From assembly GCA_013146195.2 (NCBI GenBank), contig CM028381.1:98334380-98398379 (forward strand): a stretch of DNA of 64,000 bases, given 5' to 3'. The translations under genes were made by a program, and so were the position numbers. Shown piece by piece: positions 45,597 through 57,030 of the stretch (position 1 is the first letter of the stretch; every line of letters begins with the position of its first letter). The stretch is from Codonopsis lanceolata. Its lineage: Eukaryota > Streptophyta > Magnoliopsida > Asterales > Campanulaceae. The notes under the pieces are model-generated. The model was not told where the DNA came from and did not search any database. It worked only from the letters and a program-made list of their open reading frames with translations.

Positions 45597-48500
45597 CTAT
45601 GTCAACCCCTTGTTTGGATGACAAGGATTTATGATACATTTCTTAGTTTCTTTCTTCTTCTGTTTATAAGGATCAACCCAACATTTGTCGTCCTCAATTG
45701 CACGCCACCATCTATGCCAAAAAATGCGCAATTCAATGTAGGACTGTCTCCTCACCTGTGCGCATAATAGCAAGAGAATAGCATGTGAAGAGTAGTTCAA
45801 ATCAATTCATACCAGAGAACAAATCAAGCTCTATGGCACAAAGAGATATGAGACGTTGTCAGTTCAATTTCTCAGGGAGGGAGGGACCCGCCTTGGGGTG
45901 TGGGGGAGGGAAAGTGTTTTCCACGTCATTTTATATGATTAACACATGTGGAAGTAATACCACATCATACTATAAGAACCTAGGATTTATTAGGAGGGAA
46001 GAACTCACCTCAGATCGATTATCACCCAGGTGGTAATTAGAACTGTCCACCTGCAATTTGAAGGAGAAATTATCAATGTAGATAAACTTCAAAAGGAATC
46101 AATCAAGTAGACCTTTAAAAGTTTAAAACTCATACCCGTGTTGGTTCTATATCATCGGGATCTGTTGAATTATTTGTTTGTGGATGCTGCACTTGTGACA
46201 CATTACTCGGCTACATGAAGAAGGGTTGACGGTATAAAATAGATCAGTCAAACAGTGAAAGCCACATATGTACAAGCATCCAGCTCAAAGTAACTCCATT
46301 AAGTCAAAGGACAGGATCCATAATTCTTTGTTGATTTTAGGATTATAAAAAAGAAAAAAAATCTACGATGAATAATTTTCCTGATGCATGTGATCTGTGT
46401 GTACATTAAAGGAACCATTACCTTGGTTTCACCTGATCCACCAAGGGTAGGAACACCAAGATGAACTATATACTCGGCGTCAACCACACCAACATGTTTC
46501 TTTCGATCACCCTGCGGAAAGATGGTTCAGTATTATTAATTTGACGACCTAGCCACATGAGTTAAACTTGGACAATTTGAAAGATTGGTGATTGTAATTG
46601 CCTTTGCACAATAACCAAGCTGAAAATCAATGCCCCATGCATGGATCAAGTCACTCTGTAAAAAAAGGCAAAATAAAATATTAAGGAAATGCCAGAAGGA
46701 TAGCATTTGAGCACAAGTAGTCAAGATTCTACACCTGAATCAGATACCATGAACATCGCCAGGCTGCTCGTGAGAACACAGGAGCCATGATTTCTACCCA
46801 ACTGCATGAAAAAAGTTATAAATATAAAAAACTGACCAACTTGTTTATGGACTTAATAGAATAGAAAGGGTCTTATGATAACGCCACGAAGAAGTATTTT
46901 TGTTTGGATACGAATAAAGGAATAACTAGGATTAAAGGCCTGCCATTCATTACCCGAAGCATGGAGGGCCGGTGCTGTTAGCATAACACCTTCCTCCACC
47001 TTTTAATTTAATATAGCTCCTGTTCAATGCAAAAGCAAGAAAACACAATTCAGCGTACGGCTTGGCATTACAATGTACAAATTTGCAAAACGTGGAAGCA
47101 TCATCAGCTAATGTGTAATGAGGTTATTGTGAAATAAATATAATGAACACTGAATCATAAATCTGCCTAGGTCATTAGTTAAATAATTGGTTGCTACGAA
47201 GTCAAGTAACAAAAAGTTCAGCATCTTGCCGAAAGCTTAATTACAGCTTAAAAGGTTTGAGCTCCCTTACTCCCACTAAGGTTGCAACATAAACGGGCCA
47301 ACCTGAGCCGTAGTGTTCAAGCTTGGCTTGTTAAATTTAGCTAAAGCTTGAACCTGGAATCAAGTTCAGGAACCAATAATCAAGTTCAACTTGATCACTT
47401 CACAAGTTTGCCAAACTCGATCTTATTGAGTCTATAAGAAAATTATACCATGAATCATGCAAAGTATCACATCTATTTTGTATCTATCAAACTTATTCGA
47501 GTCAATTGTTTTCATCAAAAGCCAAAAAATTGGTTTTGAATTAGAGTCGAACCAAACAGAGCTTTACAGTGCTGTGCTAAATTTGACTTGGCTAAACATC
47601 CCAACACAAGAGTGCCTGCTCAATACCTGTGCACTTTTGAGTTCTTCCTCCGTACAGTAATTTGATGATGAACTTCTGATTTAGCAGGATCAAGTGCTGG
47701 TTGTGATATTTCAAGTTCTTCCTCTTTAATAATAGATACATACCTGCATGAAAATTAATTAAACAAATTTAGTACTAAACCTCTTATTTTATTTATTTTA
47801 CTTCAAGAATATCCTTTTTCCATAAGCACTACGTTAATATCCCGCGACACCACAGAGGTGGACCCTCTTCTTCACAAAGAAGCAGATACTCTAAAAACTA
47901 TTATCTCAACTCTCAAGGATCATGTCATGTGAAAAGGTAGTCATCATTGAGGTTATCTTCATCTTCCAAAACAAACTAGGTCGCTAAAGTGACAGAAGTA
48001 CTAGGAGGAATTTCAAATTGTTGCAAAGGTAAACATGGTTCAAGCCTTACCGCCCTGGATGAAAATTGTCAACTCCTAGGTCTTCATCCCACAGAAAGAT
48101 ATACTCATATTCCGCAACTATGTCTGGATGCAAGAAACGCTTTGCAAACCACCTATCAATGAAAAATGCATATTACATGTGTCAGATTGCGCATGTGGCT
48201 AAAAGGGACAGCTACTAATATAACCAATAGCTTTACCATTTCGTTTGATTCACGGCAGAAACATGTATGACATGAGAACTCCACCCTAGATCCTTCCATT
48301 GATCAACGATACCATCATAATGAAATATCATGACAGTAAAATTACTATCCAAAAACTGCAACATTACAGCAAGTTTTAAGGTTAATAGATGTGTACATAA
48401 TTTGGTAAGTTAAACTCCCTCCGTTCCACCCAAAGAGTCCATATTTGAAAAATTGAATAATTGAGAGATACAAGTAGCATTAGAGTTGATCATCATTACA

Positions 48501-51500
48501 ATAATATTTGAACATAATTAATATGTTAATATATCAAATGTGAAGGGTAAAGTTGAAATGTTATGGAGATGTAGACATAATTTTTAAAAGTGGATTCTTT
48601 AAGTGAAACATCCCAAAATAGAATAGTGGACTCTTTGCCAAGAACGGAGGGAGTCTAAACCAAGAACGAGACAAACATGAAAACCTAGCAAGTAGATTAT
48701 CCACCTTCGTTACAATTTTGTTAACCAGGTCCTTCTGCTTGATTCCAGCTGCAATTGCCAACAAACTCACTGGAGGCTTTGAATTCATCTGATGTAACAA
48801 TAACGCATCATCAGTAAATCAAAATGTTAAGATACTTCTACAAAGAAATTAGTTTAATGTATCTTCACGTACTGCTTATAATAATCCTAAGGGCTTCACT
48901 TACATAGTCATTGAGGGAACCCCACAGAGGACGCAAACGCAAATCGGAAGTTGTGGCAATCATTCCTTCTGGCCATGCCTCACTACCAGGAGGCCTGCAC
49001 CGATTCTAAAAAAGAAAAGAGATAATTAGCTTAATAGAAGAAAAACATCAGAAAACATACACCAAATGTGTGTCACTATTTTCAAGGACTTGTCAGAAAC
49101 AGACGAACCTTGCAGTTATCAGATTGAGTCCCCTGATCCTTAACCTTCACTTCCATTTCTGATCGCTGTGGCATCTACACAAGCAAAATTTGGACTAAGA
49201 ACAAATATGAAAACATTTTCTTGCCATATCTGCAGATTTCTCCTGAAAGAAACAAACCTTGCATTTATCAGAATGCACACCGGGCATTGTAGTGTTTAGT
49301 TCCATTTCAAATCTTTGAGGTACCTACACAAGTGAATTCCAATATCATTTATTATAACAGAGTTATTCTGACACAATATCTAAAGGCAGAATAAATTCGT
49401 TCAAATTAAATAAAAAATTGAGAATATAGAAGAAATACGGCACAACAGAGCTTGAACATTCACATGTAAATCTCCACAGAAGTCAAGTGAATCCACTTTA
49501 AATCATAAAAAATCGGTCATCTTGTTTCAGAATCAGAACATCCCTTCATGTTGTGAGATGTTTGGAGAGTGATGCCAAAGCTCCTAATGACTTGGTACAG
49601 ATTAAACTAAAAACAAAATAAAGAATCACAAAAAAGTACTCCCGACCATCTACAAGCGAAGGGCAAAGATAGCAACTTGGCTCCTAAGGTGGTAATGGTA
49701 GCTGCCAGCTGGAAGTAAAAGAGAAAGCCTTCTCTTAGTTAAACCGGACATGATGATTTTTCAACTTGTAGGAAGCAACATAAACTCAAGTACTTAAGTT
49801 CTTGCATTGAATAAATAAATTGATAAGGCTCAACAATTTTGAATGAAGCTGCATCACTAACACCGATTCAAGTAGTAAAAGTCAAATGCATGTACCTCTT
49901 TTTTTATTTTATTTTTTGATAAGCAAATGCATGTACCTACCTCATTAACAGCTTAAAACTCCTAGAACTACCTAAAATGGCCGTCAGGCTTCTCCCTAAG
50001 CACTTAAAGTTAAGGACAACCAAGAAAAAGGTCATTACAGCCTTGTTGCTTTACTCCTATACTAATTAAATCAGTCAACAAAAAGGAGATCTCAATGCCT
50101 TCGATTATTTATCTACAAAAAATTTATACAGTTAATCAAAGCTCAACGGGGATACAACCATCATCAACCTAAGAAATTCAAAGCACTTGAGTCTTGACTC
50201 AATGAATAAAGACACAGTTACATGTTTTAAACTGTATAAGAACTATATCCAATTCCATATTTCATGATTACAGTCCAAAAGTTACATGTAGAGATTCGGG
50301 TAACCAGCATTATTCAAAGGGCATACTGATACATATTTTCTTCAATCAGAAAACCAAGGACAGAGAAACAAGCATTGAAATGAAAAGGTACATACTCTGT
50401 AATCATTTGCAACAAATGCACTCCCAACAAAATAAACACCACAAACCAATGATGCTGCAGCGAAAATACTCAAGAGATATGTTCTGTTCTTGGGATCCGA
50501 AAGTTGTGAAACCTGAAAATTTGATGAAAAAGAGAGTGAATAATTTAATAATATGATCACAATCACGATAACAGTGATTAGCAAGTAATGAAGGCAAGTA
50601 AATACATGTATTCTGTAAAATTTCTCTTGCATGAGAAAGTATATAATCAGTTGGACAAAACAAGGTGGTCTCCCTCAAGCAGAGTTCTAGCCGTAAGAGG
50701 CCATTATTGTAAAGATGAGATCAGTTGGATGAGCGCCAATATGATGAATTAAAATAGTATCACTTGGTGACGACCACAAAGCATTAAGAATGATGACATG
50801 GCAAAAGCAAAAAGTTATAATAAGGAGAAAAACAAGAAGAACACTACTTTTAGTAGCCACAGCATGAATCATATGGATTTTCACTGGCCTTTTTCAGCTG
50901 TAAGAGGTGGAGGGGTCCTTGTCCAGAAGTGCATCCAAACAGAATTCCCTGTTTTGTGAGTTTATTTAGGACTTAGGAGGGGGTGCACCACACAAGCTAC
51001 TTCGCTACTTGTAAAATTCTAATAAGTTGTGAAAATCAAATCATTCTTATGAATCCAAGTTTCCTTAAGCATAGGGAGAAAGAGAAAGGTAATGCCTAAG
51101 AAGTTAAATATTTCAAAGCTGAGAAACTGTAACACTTGAATGTAAAACATGTACAAAGGTAACAACTTTTACTGAGATTCACGCCAATTGATTGTCTGAC
51201 CAACCAACGACACAATAAGATTCTACTGTTTCTTCCTTGCTCAGCAGTCCACTGGATCAAAATAATTGCAATGAACAAATAAAGAGGAAGAAGAGATGGT
51301 ATCTGCATTGAACTCTAAGCAGGGCAGGGCCCAGGACCTACGTGTTGGGGAGCCGAAGTTCTAGTGAATTATGTAATTGCTGCTTCTGTTCCAACCAAGA
51401 GTCCACTTTTGAAAAATTTAATAATTAAAGGACAAATTAGTATAAAAAAAAAAGAGGACATATTAGTATCAATGGAATTGGACACAATCACAAAAATGTT

Positions 51501-53741
51501 CATCCCTCAGATGGTTATACGACATGTGGAGGGTAAAGTTGAAAGGTTTTTGAGACTAATCATTATTTTTAAAGTACCTCTTTAAGTGGAACATCCAAAA
51601 ATAGGATAGCAGACTCAAAGAGCAAAATTGAGGGAGTAATATACAACATGTGCGGTAGTCCAGATAACAAAAAGTACGAGGAAAAAAATATTTAAATATT
51701 ATCTTCAAAAAAGAATAGTTAAATTGAATGACCCACATTAAAGGTTTCAATTTTTATATTAAAAAAATTAATTGTGGATTGCCTCTAAAGGTAATAATGA
51801 GAAAGCGAATTTCAAGGAGTTATTAATGTTTAAAAAAACAGATTCTTAGATCTCCATGCTGACATTCACACTTGTGCATACGTAAAAATGAGAACATTGC
51901 CATTAAGAAGTCCAAAATATCATGTATTTTTTTTAAAAAAATAGCATTGCATTTACATTATATTTAGTTTGTGTCAATTTGAACTTTGATATATGTTTGA
52001 GATACACAGACAGACCCTAATTCATAGACTATATTCTCTATGATGGCTAGGCCCTGCTTCATTATTTGCTACCAACATTAGGGAGCCCCTTCCATAAATG
52101 CTTAGAGGCAAGAGCTACAACAATAATTTCATTCTCATAGCCCTTTCGACAAATCCCCTCCGAGTCCGGATCCTCTATTCCAAAAGTGTATTCCATCTTC
52201 TATTCCAATGTCAGATTCACCGTTAACTTGTCAATTAGTAAATTGACAAAATTAATTATTTAAACAAAATCAATTACTGATCGACAAGTTAACGGTGGAT
52301 CTGATATTGAAATAGAAGATGGAATACACTTTTGGAATAGAGGATCCGGACTCCCCAGTCTACCTCCACCACGAAACTAACAACTGTGGTATTAGTCAAG
52401 TAGAGCCCTTTGACCCTGAGTGTTTATCTTATATGGCCTCTTGACCAAAAAGTTTGACAACCTCCCCAAAATACCCCTAAAACCTTCCAAGCCCTAAAAG
52501 GCCTTCTTGACTCTCACACAGCTCAAACGTAGTCGTCCTCTCTCTCTCTCTCCTTTCTCGTCGTTAGTCTCACCCCGTCGCCTCCATCGCCTCCATCGTC
52601 GTTGCGGTTCAGGTAACCTTCTCTCTCTCTCTCTCTCTTTTCAAACCCAGTGAATAAGTCGATCAAGACGTCTCAAGGGTCGATTAATCGACTCATGAGT
52701 CGTTTGATTGACTCAGTAAGGGTATTTTGGGGTTTTCCGATGAAGAGAAAGCATAAAAGATGTTTTGAGTAAGTGAGGCCTTTTATGAACAAGGTTGACT
52801 AGGCCATTTATGTAGAAACCCCCCACGAAACTTAAGGCCTGAGACTTTGTTGTCCAGTACCTCCAAGCAAAAATACTTTCCTCAAGTTTCAAAACCAATT
52901 TTATCATTCAAGTATCTAAGAAACACATAAAACAACTCCAGATTCCAATTTACATTTTTCTCAGAAGCTAATGCCTGATTGAAGATACTGAATAGCTTTT
53001 TCTGGGTGATTTCAGTTATTTTATTTTTGAAAAGAACAGTGACTGAATCGCCAACCATTTTCAAGAAATTCCAATAAAATAATAATAATAATCCAAACGA
53101 GGCCATAAATTTCTAAACCATTTTCAGTACATCACCAATCCTAACAACTCTTAAAAGCTCTCGAAAAGGGTAAAAAAGCTATGGCAAAAATCATCTGTAA
53201 TTCTGCCAAAGCAACAACTGGTCTTAAACAACATACCTATATGCTTCAGCTCCATCAATTGCACATTGCTTTGGCACTAGCCAAATTTTCTTTGGCAATT
53301 GCATCAACCACCCACCCTTTCAAATAATTTTCCATCTTTTTCCTCTCTTTATCAGTGCCCAAAATTGAGCACAAATTCATTAGAATCAAAACACAAAAAT
53401 TACCCACATGCGTATCAAAATTATCAACTTTAAATTAAACAAAAAAAGAAAAAAAAGTTGTCAATTTTAAATCACCCAATCCTCAAACTAAATGAGGAAA
53501 AAAAAAACTCTAATCACCCAATAAAACGTTTTCCTCAAAAAAAAAAAAAAACTATAAAAAAAAGTTTTAAAAAAACCAGCACACAATGTGTGTATATAAT
53601 TCCATAAAAGATCAACACAAAAATAAATTAGTCAACCCAAAACAGCCAAATAAAATGCATGCATATACATTTACATGTGTGTTGTGTGTGTGAGAGAGAG
53701 AGAGAGAGAGGGGAGGGACTTACAAAATTGAATGTCTTCAT
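45597..53741 (-). CDS. DUF707 family protein, 16 exons
   Basis: Minus-strand exons: 53741-53724, 50512-50396, 49323-49258, 49174-49109, 49005-48904, 48788-48705, 48355-48237, 48152-48051, 47743-47627, 47019-46954, 46801-46735, 46655-46602, 46511-46422, 46210-46136, 46050-46009, 45755-45597. They sum to 1344 nt, 447 aa. All introns are GT-AG except the one after 46602 (GC-AG). An in-frame TAA lies four codons before the ATG. Residues ~17-39 are a membrane anchor (TYLLSIFAAASLVCGVYFVG). Family motifs follow: CRPPGSEAWPEGMI, RPLWGS, LLAIAAGIKQKDLVNKIV, VMIFHYDGIVDQWKDLGW, WFAKRFLHPDIVAEY, IFLWDEDLGVDNFHPGRY (WDED at 212-215), EISQPALDP, MAPVFSRAAWRC, LIHAWGIDFQLGYC, VDAEYIVHLGVPTLGG, DDKCWVDPY. 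DUF707 proteins resemble glycosyltransferases; the function is unknown. The C-terminal KQKKKETKK tail is basic. Confidence 0.93.
48415..48653. mobile_element. MITE in DUF707 intron 6
   Basis: Ends CTCCCTCCGTTCCACCCAAA and (reverse complement) CTCCCTCCGTTCTTGGCAAA. Mirrored AGAGTCCATATTTGAAAAAT-type text; 239 bp. Related but diverged copies occur at 51382-51636 and, partly, 36490-36600. Confidence 0.75.
49109..49323 (-). repeat. Tandem exon duplication in the DUF707 gene (exons 3 and 4)
   Basis: Exons 49258-49323 and 49109-49174 are each 66 nt, phase 0, and encode VPQRFEMELNTT...HSDKCK and MPQRSEMEVKVK...QSDNCK. Flanking intron text (CTACACAAG on the plus strand) is shared, so a ~149-bp segment including the exon was duplicated. 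Confidence 0.85.
51382..51636. mobile_element. Degenerate MITE in DUF707 intron 1
   Basis: Left GCTTCTGTTCCAACCAAGAG and right (reverse complement) CTCCCTCAATTTTGCTCTTT. Mirrored GTCCACTTTTGAAAAATT text; same family as 48415-48653. Confidence 0.6.
52162..52353. mobile_element. Hairpin (fold-back) MITE in DUF707 intron 1
   Basis: About 80-bp arms, nearly perfect: left GAGTCCGGATCCTCTATTCC through ATTCACCGTTAACTTGTC, mirrored at the right down to GGACTC. The loop is AT-rich (~30 bp). A more decayed copy lies at 54236-54414. Confidence 0.9.
52379..52822. mobile_element. Possible Pack-MULE-like insert in DUF707 intron 1
   Basis: CCACGAAACT lies directly outside both ends (52369-52378 and 52823-52832), a Mutator-type duplication length. 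Inverted ends are weak (text such as ATGGCC..TTGACC and CCCCAAAATACCC mirrored inside). The middle (52540-52615) is GC- and CT-rich, reads like a plant leader exon with GTTCAG|GTAACC, and may be captured from another gene. Confidence 0.5.
53689..53711. repeat. GA/TG microsatellite next to the DUF707 start exon
   Basis: GTGTGTTGTGTGTG runs into GAGAGAGAGAGAGAG; on the coding strand it is a CT run just inside intron 1. Confidence 0.8.
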
Positions 53742-54235
53742 CTCCCAAGGTTAACGACAGAATGATGCCTAAAAGTGGTGGATTTGGGGTGAGAATGAGA
53801 GAAAAGAATGCCTTTTTATCAAGGAGAAAGACCCGTCCTTGTCACATAGAGTACATTCTAAAGCAACGAATAAAGAGATACACTAAAGTTTTAAAAAACA
53901 ACAAAAAGAGAAACTGAAACAATAAAGTCTCTTTCTTTTGTAACGCCCAAACGCCGGTCGGTTTCAACTCCGCCGGAACTGAATTAAAATACTTAACCCC
54001 ACGTACAGAACACACTAACGGCCGGTAACTGAGATTCTAGAAAGAGAAAAGCAGAGACCTTTTTTTAGAGAGAGAAAGCAGTTAAGTATAGTTGCAGGAG
54101 TATTATTGATGTGGTGATGAGTATTTGAAGAACTGTCTAAATTAAGAGAGAGAAAAGAGAAAAGAGGAAACAGAGAGACCCAACCCAACCGGTGGAATGT
54201 TCTGTACTTCTGTGTCGTGCTTAGTCGTGTCACGT
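53742..54235 (-). promoter_or_regulatory. DUF707 leader and promoter region
   Basis: On the minus strand it holds a CT-rich leader (CTCTCTTTTCTCTTTTCTCT near 54150) and no other gene. TATA and start sites cannot be fixed with confidence. Confidence 0.4.
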
Positions 54236-54414
54236 ATCTATTCTAAAATTGTATTTTATTTTTTATTTTAATGTAAGATATATCTTTAACTTATAAATCA
54301 GTAATTTATTTTATTTATATAATTAATTTTGTTAATTTACTAATTGAAAGTTAACGGTGAATCTAACATTAAAATAAAAGATGAAATATATTTTTGAAAT
54401 AGAGGATCGGACTC
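54236..54414. mobile_element. Decayed copy of the hairpin MITE at 52162
   Basis: The right arm matches well (AAGTTAACGGTGAATCTAAC, AATAGAGGATCGGACTC); the left arm (TCTATTCTAAAATTG... TTTTATTTTAATGTAAGAT) is diverged. Confidence 0.65.
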
Positions 54415-55316
54415 GTGTCATGCGTGTTGTGCTTCATTCACGAGAGTAAGATAATGTCTTTCTTACTCGCGAATTAACGTAGGACACCTGTTGCTGTTGT
54501 GGTGTGCCCCACTATATACTTGCTGGCATTTGTTTTTGACTTTTGTTTATTTTTCATTTTATTGACCATTGACAATTTAAATTTAGGTAAACTTCAAAAA
54601 AAGAGCCTTCAACTATGTACGAACAGTTTTTTTACCCCTGAACTTTGAACTCGGGTGAGTAGGTCCATCGAACTCACCTATGTTAACAAATCTAACAAAG
54701 GATGGTAAGTTACCAGATTGCCCTTACGTTGTTTTTGGTGAGTGTGTGTTAGACGTAATAATGTCATTTTAGAGGGAGTGTGGAAGGCAAATGGACAAAT
54801 ATGCCCTTAGTTTTTCTTATATATAAAACGTTACTTGGATGGTATTGAGCCAACACATATCATAAGAGCATCTCCATTATTTAAATTCTTCCCACAAATT
54901 CTTAACTGGGTCCCACTGCCACCTCATTAACTTTACATTGCATTCTTATTTTTATACTTCTCAACAAATAAATTTATTTCACTTTATTTAATAATTTCAT
55001 ATTTAAATATTTCGTATAAATAATTAATTTATAAATTAAGACAAAAATTAATTTAAAAATAATAAATTACATTATTATTTTTAAATTTTAAATTTTATAA
55101 TTTATAATTTAGTTAATAAATTATCTATAAAACACATATTATACATAACTCGTACAATAACATAAATAGAAAATTACATAAAAACGTTAAATACATAAAA
55201 TGATAAAATTACATAAAACATAAACACTTAAAAATTACGTCAAAACAATTCAATACTTAAAAGTACATGAAAACGTCAATAATTAAACTCTATCACTAGT
55301 TGTCACCGTAACGACG

Positions 55317-56705
55317 TCATATATGCTCAACCAAGTTCGATCGAAGAGCATGATGGGTGCTTCTATCACGTACCTCTGAATTTCGCTGCATATATTCTTG
55401 AAATGCTTGAGTTGACCCATGGTTCACTTGTGGAGAGTCATAAACGACATCATCATCCCAGTTCGTAACGTGATCACCCTCGGCCTCTACAATCATGTTG
55501 TGTAGAATAATGCATGTGAGCATTATTTCTTTCAAATTATCTCTATACCAAAACATGCTAGGACCTTTGATAATTGTCCATCTTGATTGGAGCACTCCAA
55601 ATGCTCGTTCGACATCTTTTCTTGCAGCCTCTTGCATCTCTTTGAATTTCTTTCGCTTAGCATCCGACGGATATGAAAAACTTTTTACAAAAGTAGCCAA
55701 ATCCAGATAAATTCCATCTGTTAGGTAGTATCCTTTTGTATATTGTGTGTCATTCACTTCGAAATTGCATGGCGGTGCATTTCCTTCGAGTACGTTATTG
55801 AACAAATGTGATTCATATAACACGTTAAGATCATTACGAGACCCCGCGACTCCAAAAAATGCATGTCATATCCATAAATCTGCAGACGCAACTGCTTCGA
55901 GCACAATTGTTGGTTTCCCATGACCTATTGCATATTGACCTTGCCAAGCGACTGGACAATTTTTTCATTCTCAGTGCATAAAATCAAGACTTCCTAACAT
56001 ACTTGGAAATCCGTGTCTTTGCTCGTACATTTGAAGCAGACGTTGTGTATCATTAGCATTTGGCCTTCTCAAGTATTGACCTCTAAACAACTCGATAATA
56101 CATCGACATGAGTTAAACATGTAGTCGATAGCAGTTGTTTCTCCTAATCGGAGGTACTCATCGAGATGATCGGCACGAACTCCATAAGCCAATTGACGGA
56201 TAGCTGCTGTGCATTTTTGAAGTGGTGAGAGACCTACTTTTCCGTATGCATCAGGCCTTTGTTGAAAATAATTTGAATGATTCTCCAATGCATTAACTAT
56301 CTGAATGAATAAATTTCTATGCATTCGGAAGCGTCGTCGAAATATATGATCAGGATATAATGGCTGAGAGGAGAAGTAGTCATTAACAAGTTGAGTATTT
56401 CCTGCTACACGATTTCGATTTATGTAGCTCCTCTTTTTCCTTTGGCGACGCCTCTTGATGTTGGCTCTCTCCATTTCAATCATCTGTTGTTGTAATTCAA
56501 TCATCTGCAAAACAATTTTTTCACCTTCAGACATGTTGGATTCTTCGTTGGATTCAGACTTGTAGGATTCTTCGGTATGACTATTTGTGTTAGAGCTATT
56601 GGTAGAAGAAGAAGAAGTAGAAGACATCTTTAGTGGCAAAATGTAGGACAATGACAATGGTTTATATGCTGAACGTTTGTAGCTATTGGTAGAAGAATAA
56701 GACAT
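55317..56705 (-). pseudogene. PIF/Harbinger DDE transposase (HARBI1-like) with three premature stops
   Basis: One continuous frame of 463 codons from ATG 56705 to the stop at 55317, interrupted only by TGA at codons 245, 247 and 280. Each stands where the family has Trp (MHWEWKNCP and LWIWHAFFG). The catalytic triad is recognisable: D in GSLDFMH, D in GVAGSRNDLNVL, E in KDVERAFGVLQSRW. The N-terminal part (about 1-90) is Ser-rich, then RRRRQRKKRSYINRNR; the helix-turn-helix-like region includes FRRRFRMHRNLFIQIVNAL and LSPLQKCTAAIRQLAYG. HARBI1-type proteins cut and join Harbinger ends with ORF1. No frameshift is seen, so loss of function may be recent. Confidence 0.93.
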
Positions 56706-56727
56706 CTTCTCATCTATATATACTAGT

Positions 56728-56802
56728 TTATAACGGCTAGTTTACAACGGCTAGTTTATAACGGCTAGTGGTACAACGACTATTTTATAACGGCTAGTTA
56801 CG
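56728..56802. repeat. Minisatellite of ATAACGGCTAGTT units
   Basis: About five units of (T/A)TATAACGGCTAGT(T) with small changes, upstream of the transposase start on the minus strand. Confidence 0.8.
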
Positions 56803-57030
56803 TTCAAAACATTAATAATGAAAATTACATAAAAAATTAATAATGATGAATGAACTTGTAAAATAACATAAATAGAAAATTACATAAAAACGTTATAATT
56901 GAAAGTTACATAAACACGTTAAAATTGAAAGTTACATTAAAAAAAAATAATGAAAGTTACATAAAAATACATTCATAATGAAACTTACATAAAATTATCG
57001 GTGTTGATACAAAGAGCACTAAAATTCATA

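Larger units (their letters stand above)
50513..53723 (-). other. DUF707 intron 1 (3.2 kb) with transposon insertions
   Basis: Separates the 18-nt first coding exon from the membrane-anchor exon. It carries a CTCC-type MITE (51382-51636), a hairpin MITE (52162-52353) and a short Mutator-like insert (52379-52822). No independent gene is supported inside. Confidence 0.8.
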
